NCBI GenBank assembly: GCA_964643725.1 | Contig: CAZXTL010000042.1 | Coordinates: 1-11,521, forward strand | Reading direction: 5' to 3' | DNA: 11,521 nt | Origin: DYQY01 sp964643725 | GTDB taxonomy: Bacteria > Margulisbacteria > Riflemargulisbacteria > GWF2-35-9 > DYQY01 | Shown here: positions 1 to 4,801 of the stretch, piece by piece | How the letters are laid out: each line of letters begins with the position of its first letter | Numbering within the stretch: the first letter of the stretch is position 1 | Program-made: the position numbers and the translations under genes | Notes under the pieces: generated by a model | The model's database searches: none | Told to the model about the DNA's origin: nothing | The model's input: only the letters and a program-made list of their open reading frames with translations

Positions 1-48
1 TGAAAGCTATGGTATAAGTGTAATAATCAAAAAATGTAATCACAATAT

Positions 49-52
49 GAGG
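49..52 (+). promoter_or_regulatory. Weak ribosome binding site for the first methyltransferase
   Basis: GAGG lies 11 bases before the ATG at 64. The spacing is slightly long, but no better Shine-Dalgarno match is visible in bases 1-63. A TATAAT at 57-62 lies directly against the ATG. It has no matching -35 box and is not called a promoter. Confidence 0.4.
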
Positions 53-63
53 CTTTTATAATT

Positions 64-942
64 ATGAATCATGCCAAATATATACAATCATTTGATAAAG
101 ATGGCCACACGGTAATTTGGGGGGATTCATTAGAAGCCCTTAATGACCATGTTCAAAATGAATCAATAGATTTAATCTTTGCAGACCCTCCTTACAATAT
201 TGGGAAAGATTTTAATGGTAATAAAGATAAATGGAAATCCGATGAAGAATATCTAAACTGGTGTTACCGTTGGATTGACATTTGTTTGCGTAAGTTAAAA
301 ACTAACGGAAGTTTTTATGTAATGGCGGCTACACAAAACATGCCTTTTCTTGATATATATCTGCGAAATACAACCAACATCCTATCAAGAATTGTGTGGT
401 ACTACGACTCCTCTGGTGTGCAAGCAAAAAACTTTTTTGGTTCTTTGTATGAGCCTATTTTATTTTGTGTCAAAAGAAAAAATAATTACACATTTAATGC
501 TGAAGATATTTTGGTTGAAGCAAAAACAGGCTCAAAACGTAAGTTGGTAGATTACAGAAAACCTGTTCCAACTTTATATAATACAAAAAAAATTCCCGGT
601 AATGTTTGGGAAATTCCTCGTGTTCGATACAGAATGGATGAGTATGAAGAACATCCAACTCAAAAACCAATAACGTTATTAGAAAGAATTATTCTTGCCA
701 GTTCAAACAAAGGAGATACTGTATTAGACCCATTTTCAGGAACATTTACCACTTCATATGTGGCAAAAATGTACGACCGAAAGTCAATTGGAATTGAAAT
801 AGAGGAAGAGTACGTCAAGATTGGATTAAGACGACTTGGAATTTGTACAGAATATGAAGGTGAGAAATTAGAACGTAAATCGCGTTCGTTTGAAAAAAAT
901 AATTCAACTCACCCAGTATTTCAGCCTTCTGCTAGCCCTTAA
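64..942 (+). CDS. yhdJ: YhdJ-like adenine-specific DNA methyltransferase
   Basis: A 292-residue S-adenosylmethionine-dependent DNA methyltransferase, predicted to add a methyl group to N6 of adenine. Motif order is that of the beta class: catalytic DPPY at residues 41-44 (in FADPPYNIG), a middle target-recognition region, HPTQKP at 197-202, and the SAM-binding DPFSGT at 222-227. From memory, the middle region (DSSGVQAK, VEAKTGS, PGNVW, PRVRY) matches Escherichia coli YhdJ closely. YhdJ modifies ATGCAT, so the same target is plausible here but is inferred. Two ATGCAT sites were seen by eye (6246-6251 and 10130-10135). The C-terminal tail after about residue 270 is basic and low in complexity. 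No restriction enzyme gene lies alongside, so this looks like an orphan phage methyltransferase, perhaps for protection from host restriction or for regulation. The ATG at 64 puts motif IV at the usual distance from the N terminus. Confidence 0.9.
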   Translation: MNHAKYIQSFDKDGHTVIWGDSLEALNDHVQNESIDLIFADPPYNIGKDFNGNKDKWKSDEEYLNWCYRWIDICLRKLKTNGSFYVMAATQNMPFLDIYLRNTTNILSRIVWYYDSSGVQAKNFFGSLYEPILFCVKRKNNYTFNAEDILVEAKTGSKRKLVDYRKPVPTLYNTKKIPGNVWEIPRVRYRMDEYEEHPTQKPITLLERIILASSNKGDTVLDPFSGTFTTSYVAKMYDRKSIGIEIEEEYVKIGLRRLGICTEYEGEKLERKSRSFEKNNSTHPVFQPSASP

Positions 943-970
943 TTGGCGAAGGTATTGAATAATATCACAA

Positions 971-1009
971 AAATAATAGACAGAAAATAAAAATTTCTGT
1001 CTATTATTT
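971..1009 (+). terminator. Perfect 16-bp hairpin; possible terminator or 5' UTR structure
   Basis: The left arm (AAATAATAGACAGAAA, 971-986) and right arm (TTTCTGTCTATTATTT, 994-1009) are exact reverse complements around a 7-base loop. The stem is AT-rich, and the right arm itself ends in a T-rich stretch. It sits between the methyltransferase stop and the ribosome binding site of the primase-helicase. It could end transcription of the first gene, act in both directions, or stabilise the downstream mRNA. A classical GC-rich stem followed by a long T tract is absent, so the terminator role is uncertain. Confidence 0.5.
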
Positions 1010-1017
1010 ACTACCGC

Positions 1018-1023
1018 AGGAGG
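1018..1023 (+). promoter_or_regulatory. Strong ribosome binding site of the primase-helicase
   Basis: A full AGGAGG (followed by T) lies 6 bases before the ATG at 1030. It fixes the start codon and predicts efficient translation. Its strength is typical of Gram-positive hosts. Confidence 0.85.
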
Positions 1024-1029
1024 TCATAT

Positions 1030-2688
1030 ATGCTAGTCGATAAAGAATTAATTATTCAAGCTAAAGACAAATTAGGTGAAAACGGTGCTGAAATCATTGC
1101 CAATGATTTAGGTATCGAGCAATGGAATCCTATTGACTTAAAGGGTTGTTGTCCTTTTCACAAGGAAGATACGCCATCTTTTTTGTGGAATCCAAAGGAT
1201 AACAGTTTCAAATGTTTTGGTTGTGGTAAGAATTACGGTATTATTGATCATTATATCCATTATTATAAAATGACATTTTTAGAATCTGTTCAGATGTTAT
1301 TTGATAAAGTGGGCATCAAACATTCCTTTGGTGAAAAGGGAATTAAAACCGAAAAAGATTATGTTTATCCCAAACACGAATGTTTTGAAAGTAGAAACAA
1401 AGTTGAAGGTTATCTTTCTTTGCGGAAAATTTCTAAAGAAACTTTAGACTATATGGATATTCAACAAGACAACAATGGCAACATTGTGTTTCACTTTGTT
1501 GACGCAAACGATGTATTAACATTGGTTAAATATCGATCAGCAAAGAAATTAGAAAAGAGTGAAATCAAATCTTGGTGTCAAAAGGGAGCAAGCACAAAAC
1601 CTATTTTATTTAATATGAATAGGATTGATCCTACTCAACCACTTTTGATTCACGAAGGTGAGATTGATTGTTTATCTTCCATTGAATCTGGATTTAAAAA
1701 TGCAGTAAGCGTTCCCTTTGGNNNNNNNNNNNNNNNNNNNNNNNNNNNNNNNNNNNNNNNNNNNNNNNNNNNNNNNNNNNNNNNNNNNNNNNNNNNNNNN
1801 NNNNNNNNNNNNNNNNNNNNNTATAAATATATCTTTGGTAGCGTTATAATCCTTACTGGTGTAAGAGCAAGTGGAAAATCATCATTCTTAAATCAAGAAT
1901 TTATATGCGAACCATTGAATCAAGGACATGATGTTTTTATTTTTAGCGGCGAGTTAGGAAGTCCAGTATTAAAAACTTGGATAGAAACCAGCATGGCAGG
2001 ACGAGAAAAAATTCGTATGAAGAATGATTTTGTAAGAATCGTGAGTCCTGAAACAAGACTACAAATTAGAGAATGGTATGAAAAACGTATTTGGTGTTTT
2101 GATTCTACAACTAATGATGCTGAAGTAATTTTAGATAGAGCTGTTAATGTTACAAGACGATTTGGTGTCAAGATATGGGTTTTAGACAACCTAATGACAT
2201 TAGACATCGGTGCTAATAACGATAGTAATTTATGGCAAAAACAAAAAGAGTTTATTGTTAAGCTCGTTAATTTAGCAAACAATTATAACGTATTAATAGT
2301 GCTGGTTGCTCACCCTAGAAAAACAACAGAATTACGCAGAATAACGGCAGAAGATGTGTCTGGTTCAAACGACTTGGGAAATCTTGCTCAATACATTCTT
2401 GGTGTTCATAGATATACAAAAGCAGAAAAAGAGGGACAGAAAGACAGCAAGGGCAATTATAAAAGAGGATTTGAACCAGTAAAAGAAGATGTAGAAATTA
2501 GTATATTTAAAAATAGATATACTGGCAAAGTAGATAACTGGAAAGAATATTTTGATTATCCCTCCATGCGCTTCTATAGCAATACACAAGAACTATATAA
2601 GCGATATAAATGGAATAGAGACACTTCTCCCATTCCAACTACCGATCCAAATAAACACGAAGATACGCCTGATTGGGTTGGTGATTAA
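1030..2688 (+). CDS. Bifunctional primase-helicase (CHC2-Toprim-RecA-like), interrupted by an assembly gap
   Basis: A replicative primase-helicase of the T7 gp4/Twinkle type, predicted to unwind the fork and make RNA primers. Visible in order: a CHC2 zinc finger with CPFH (Cys41, His44) and CFGC (Cys62, Cys65); the first Toprim motif, HEGEID, near residues 208-213; then 100 Ns; then Walker A, GVRASGKSS, near 277-285; a FSGEL segment; Walker B, WVLDNL, near 383-388; VAHPRK; and DVSGSNDLGNLAQ followed by a conserved arginine, as in DnaB-family helicases. The second Toprim motif (DxD, metal-binding) is not visible and should lie in the gap. Residue numbers after the gap assume it is exactly 100 bases. 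The flanks are in frame on that assumption, but this may be chance: from my memory of T7 gp4, the distance from EGE to the P-loop here is about 90 residues short. The protein overlaps the next gene by one base (TAATG). Confidence 0.88.
   Translation: MLVDKELIIQAKDKLGENGAEIIANDLGIEQWNPIDLKGCCPFHKEDTPSFLWNPKDNSFKCFGCGKNYGIIDHYIHYYKMTFLESVQMLFDKVGIKHSFGEKGIKTEKDYVYPKHECFESRNKVEGYLSLRKISKETLDYMDIQQDNNGNIVFHFVDANDVLTLVKYRSAKKLEKSEIKSWCQKGASTKPILFNMNRIDPTQPLLIHEGEIDCLSSIESGFKNAVSVPFXXXXXXXXXXXXXXXXXXXXXXXXXXXXXXXXXXYKYIFGSVIILTGVRASGKSSFLNQEFICEPLNQGHDVFIFSGELGSPVLKTWIETSMAGREKIRMKNDFVRIVSPETRLQIREWYEKRIWCFDSTTNDAEVILDRAVNVTRRFGVKIWVLDNLMTLDIGANNDSNLWQKQKEFIVKLVNLANNYNVLIVLVAHPRKTTELRRITAEDVSGSNDLGNLAQYILGVHRYTKAEKEGQKDSKGNYKRGFEPVKEDVEISIFKNRYTGKVDNWKEYFDYPSMRFYSNTQELYKRYKWNRDTSPIPTTDPNKHEDTPDWVGD
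1722..1821. other. Assembly gap of 100 Ns
   Basis: Exactly 100 undetermined bases lie inside the primase-helicase gene. A round 100 is the usual placeholder for a gap of unknown length. The missing part should encode the rest of the Toprim domain and the linker to the helicase. The reading frame across it cannot be trusted. Confidence 0.98.
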
Positions 2689-3464
2689 TGAGCGAATATG
2701 ATTTTATAATTGATAATATGCGTTTTAGTTATTCTAATTTAAACACATTTGAAAATTGTAGGTATGCTTGGTTGCTAACTTACATCCAATGTGAAGAAAG
2801 AAATAACAATGCTTTTGGTCAGTATGGTAGTTTCATACACACCATACTAGAAAAGTTTTTTAGAAATGAATTAGAAGTTTGGGAGTTGCTAAATTATTAT
2901 AAAGACAACTATAATGATTATGTAACACTCTATTTCCCTCCTTATCCGAAGGGAATGGGTGAAAAGTATTATGAGGATGGTTTGTTGTTCTTTGAAAACT
3001 TTGAGTTTGATAAAACTAATTATGAAGTTGTTTCCATAGAAGAAGAAATAAATACAAAGTTTTATGATACATCATTTATCGTCAAACCAGACATTGTACT
3101 AAAAAATAAAAAGAATGGAAACCTCGTTTTATTGGATTATAAGACTAAAAAATTGAAAGATAGCAAGTATGATAACGTTACCATAGAAGTTTATCGACAC
3201 CAAATGGAAATTTATGCTTACTTTTTATGGCAAGAAAGAAATATAGAGATCAATAAAATTTTTATTTGGTTTGTAAGGAATAATAAGTTTCATGAAATTG
3301 AAGTTAATCCCCTTAAAATATCGGAAACTTTATCTTGGATGGAAGAAACCATCAATGCCATCAAATTAGAAAAAGAGTGGTCTCCTAATCTCTTACCAAA
3401 AAACAAGTATTTTTGTCAAAATCTCTGTAGTGTGTCTTTGTTCTGTAAGTATAAAAATGATTGA
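2688..3464 (+). CDS. Cas4/RecB-like PD-(D/E)XK nuclease with a probable iron-sulfur cluster
   Basis: A 258-residue nuclease of the PD-(D/E)XK superfamily, closest in pattern to Cas4/RecB-type exonucleases. Catalytic signatures are His51 (GSFIH), Asp135 (KPDIV), Asp150 and Lys152 (LLDYKTKK), and Gln172 in YRHQMEIYAY. Cys24 near the N terminus and Cys243, Cys247 and Cys253 at the C terminus match the four-cysteine arrangement that holds a 4Fe-4S cluster in Cas4 and AddB. The N-terminal SYSNLNTFENCRYAW is typical of the family. It probably processes DNA ends or 5' flaps during phage replication or recombination. Its ATG overlaps the helicase stop by one base and lacks a clear ribosome binding site, so translation is probably coupled. 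Met11 is an alternative start. There is no Cas1 or CRISPR nearby, so a CRISPR role is not supported. Confidence 0.85.
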   Translation: MSEYDFIIDNMRFSYSNLNTFENCRYAWLLTYIQCEERNNNAFGQYGSFIHTILEKFFRNELEVWELLNYYKDNYNDYVTLYFPPYPKGMGEKYYEDGLLFFENFEFDKTNYEVVSIEEEINTKFYDTSFIVKPDIVLKNKKNGNLVLLDYKTKKLKDSKYDNVTIEVYRHQMEIYAYFLWQERNIEINKIFIWFVRNNKFHEIEVNPLKISETLSWMEETINAIKLEKEWSPNLLPKNKYFCQNLCSVSLFCKYKND

Positions 3465-3489
3465 CAAAAGATTCGTGCTGTGATATAAT
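3461..3489 (+). promoter_or_regulatory. Full-consensus sigma-A/sigma70 promoter
   Basis: TTGACA (3461-3466), a 17-base spacer, then TATAAT (3484-3489) is an exact consensus match, with a TG at 3481-3482 adding an extended -10. The -35 box contains the TGA stop of the nuclease gene (3462-3464). Transcription should start near 3496, leaving a leader of about 15 bases that is mostly the ribosome binding site. It should drive the second methyltransferase and the genes after it by host RNA polymerase, and so looks like an early-class promoter. Confidence 0.88.
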
Positions 3490-3497
3490 ACAAGTAT

Positions 3498-3502
3498 AAG
3501 GA
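3498..3502 (+). promoter_or_regulatory. Ribosome binding site of the second methyltransferase
   Basis: AAGGA lies 8 bases before the ATG at 3511. It falls almost at the predicted transcription start, so the leader is very short. Confidence 0.65.
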
Positions 3503-3510
3503 CTATAGAA

Positions 3511-4179
3511 ATGTATAAAATTTATAACAAGAATAATAATCAAAAACTATATGACACGCCCGTAGACATTTTCTTTGCTGATTATGTTTATGAAAATTTA
3601 GATTTTTCATGGGCAGAATACCATTGGGACAGTTTAAGGTATGGTGGTATTTTTATCGCTATGACTGATTGGCATAGCAATGCTGAATATAAAGTATTCA
3701 TGAAACAACTACATCTTGCTAAAGAAATTAATGATATAGTCTGGAAAAACGAGTGGGGAAATCACCCTAAAGATAGGTTTCATCAATGCTATGATAATAT
3801 AATCATATTCGGTAAAGGGAATCATAGATTTTATCCAGATCGTATCCAAATCCCTAAGGCAACTGTCAATACAAAGTTAAATCCCTCTGGTAGGGAAACA
3901 AAAACCGCTACTACATGGATAGATGATATTTGTCTTACTACCACCAGCAAAGAAAGAATTAAAAAACCAGATGGACATTTAATCAGATGGCAAAAACCTA
4001 TCAAGTTAATTGATAGGTTACTACAACCCTTTTCTAATGAAAATGATGTCATTGTTGATTTGTTCATGGGATCGGGAAGTGTTGGTGAATGGTGCATTTT
4101 AAACAATAGAAATTATATTGGGTATGAGATTGATACGGATGTATTTGAATTAGCAAAATCCAGAATAGAAAGGTTATAA
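3511..4179 (+). CDS. DNA methyltransferase-fold protein with altered motif IV (DYVY instead of DPPY)
   Basis: A 222-residue protein with the beta-class DNA methyltransferase layout. The SAM-binding motif DLFMGSGS (183-190) and the motif before it, RWQKP (159-163), are well preserved, and the C-terminal NYIGYEID is typical. At the catalytic motif IV position, where FADPPY is expected, it reads FADYVY (22-27). The acidic and aromatic ends remain, but both prolines are lost. The central part (WKNEWGNHPKDRF, NPSGRETKTAT) resembles a phage methyltransferase family I recall, so the change may be family-wide rather than a local decay. It may be an adenine or cytosine methyltransferase with unusual chemistry or specificity, or a DNA-binding pseudoenzyme. 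It has its own strong promoter. The next gene starts 2 bases after its stop. Confidence 0.8.
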   Translation: MYKIYNKNNNQKLYDTPVDIFFADYVYENLDFSWAEYHWDSLRYGGIFIAMTDWHSNAEYKVFMKQLHLAKEINDIVWKNEWGNHPKDRFHQCYDNIIIFGKGNHRFYPDRIQIPKATVNTKLNPSGRETKTATTWIDDICLTTTSKERIKKPDGHLIRWQKPIKLIDRLLQPFSNENDVIVDLFMGSGSVGEWCILNNRNYIGYEIDTDVFELAKSRIERL

Positions 4180-4181
4180 AC

Positions 4182-4403
4182 ATGAAAACAAACGTAAGTT
4201 TTTTTGATAGCGATGATTATTCCGATGGTGGAATGATTGTTGACTGGGAATCAGATGGTTTCGGATATGGACGATTAGAATTTTCTCGTCCATCTAGTGG
4301 TAAATTGAGAATTCAAAATGAATGGATGAGTAAAGATTTTATAAAAGAAGTGTTAAACAATGTTGTAGACAATGCTGTTTTATTAGAGGTAAAAGATGTA
4401 TGA
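4182..4403 (+). CDS. Small acidic protein of unknown function
   Basis: A 73-residue protein I do not recognise. It is acidic (many Asp and Glu), has a glycine- and aromatic-rich centre (DGFGYGRLEFSRP) and ends in a hydrophobic stretch and EVKDV. No signal peptide, membrane segment or metal motif is visible. It is probably a real gene: an AAAGG-type ribosome binding site (4168-4173) lies 8 bases before the ATG. It is packed between two coding genes, 2 bases after the methyltransferase and overlapping the SLOG gene by 4 bases (ATGA). Small acidic phage proteins sometimes mimic DNA or inhibit host enzymes, but nothing here shows that. Confidence 0.7.
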   Translation: MKTNVSFFDSDDYSDGGMIVDWESDGFGYGRLEFSRPSSGKLRIQNEWMSKDFIKEVLNNVVDNAVLLEVKDV

Positions 4404-4771
4404 GAATTATTATAGCGGGAAGTAGAACATTTACAAATTATGATTATTTAAAAGGATATTGCTCTACTGTTATTGGGTTTTTAAATAGTGAAGATATAGA
4501 AATTATATCTGGTGGTGCGAATGGTGCTGATAGGTTAGGTGAAAAATTTGCTAAAGAATTTAATTATTCAATTAAAAAGTTTCCAGCAAACTGGAACAAG
4601 CATGGTAAGTCTGCTGGATTCATTAGAAACAATGAAATGATAGATTATGCTAAAGAAACGGATTGTATGGTGATTTGCTTTTGGGATGGAAAATCGAAGG
4701 GAACAAAGCATACAATCGGATTAGCAAATAAACATAATATAAAGGTATATTTAGCTAATTTTACACCTTGA
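4400..4771 (+). CDS. SLOG-superfamily protein (DUF2493/YspA-like)
   Basis: A 123-residue Rossmann-like protein of the SLOG superfamily. Signatures: an N-terminal AGSR loop (6-9), SGGANGADRLGE (37-48), the PANWNKHGKSAG loop (62-73) leading to RNNEM (76-80), and FWDGKSKGTKHTI (94-106). This order is typical of the DUF2493 family found widely in phages and bacteria. SLOG proteins bind nucleotides or nucleotide-derived ligands such as ADP-ribose and NAD derivatives, and some act in nucleotide salvage or anti-phage signalling. The exact substrate here is unknown. It starts in an ATGA overlap with the preceding gene, with GAGG at 4386-4389. Its TGA stop is part of the -35 box of the next promoter. 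Its position between a methyltransferase and the polymerase would fit a role in nucleotide metabolism or in countering host defence, by inference. Confidence 0.82.
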   Translation: MRIIIAGSRTFTNYDYLKGYCSTVIGFLNSEDIEIISGGANGADRLGEKFAKEFNYSIKKFPANWNKHGKSAGFIRNNEMIDYAKETDCMVICFWDGKSKGTKHTIGLANKHNIKVYLANFTP

Positions 4772-4796
4772 CGTTCTATATAATTTAAGGTATAAT
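4768..4796 (+). promoter_or_regulatory. Promoter directly before the polymerase gene
   Basis: TTGACG (4768-4773), a 17-base spacer and TATAAT (4791-4796) match the consensus at 11 of 12 positions. The -35 contains the TGA stop of the SLOG gene (4769-4771), the same design as the promoter at 3461. The -10 ends only 5 bases before the polymerase ATG at 4802, so this promoter would give a leaderless or nearly leaderless mRNA. A second TATAAT at 4779-4784 could give a slightly longer leader but lacks a good -35. Confidence 0.65.
4787..4790 (+). promoter_or_regulatory. Weak ribosome binding site of the polymerase
   Basis: AAGG lies 11 bases before the ATG at 4802. It can work only on a read-through transcript from upstream, because a transcript from the adjoining promoter would start after it. 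Confidence 0.4.
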
Positions 4797-4801
4797 ACAT
4801 T

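Noticed and set aside
57..62. TATAAT just before the first ATG as a promoter.
   Set aside because: There is no -35 match at the right distance, and transcription would begin inside the coding sequence.
350..550. A small forward open frame inside the first methyltransferase gene.
   Set aside because: It lies in another frame of a conserved gene and has no motif.
916..953. Possible hairpin around the first methyltransferase stop (CCTTC and GAAGG with inner GCC and GGC).
   Set aside because: The stem is short, needs a 5-base bulge and has no following T run; the perfect hairpin at 971-1009 is a better candidate.
1920..2589. Open reading frames on the minus strand opposite the helicase part of the primase-helicase.
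   Set aside because: They have no family motif or ribosome binding site and lie wholly opposite a well-supported gene, so they are by-products of its codons.
2688..3464. A CRISPR-Cas locus suggested by the Cas4-like nuclease.
   Set aside because: No repeat-spacer array and no other Cas gene is visible anywhere in the window.
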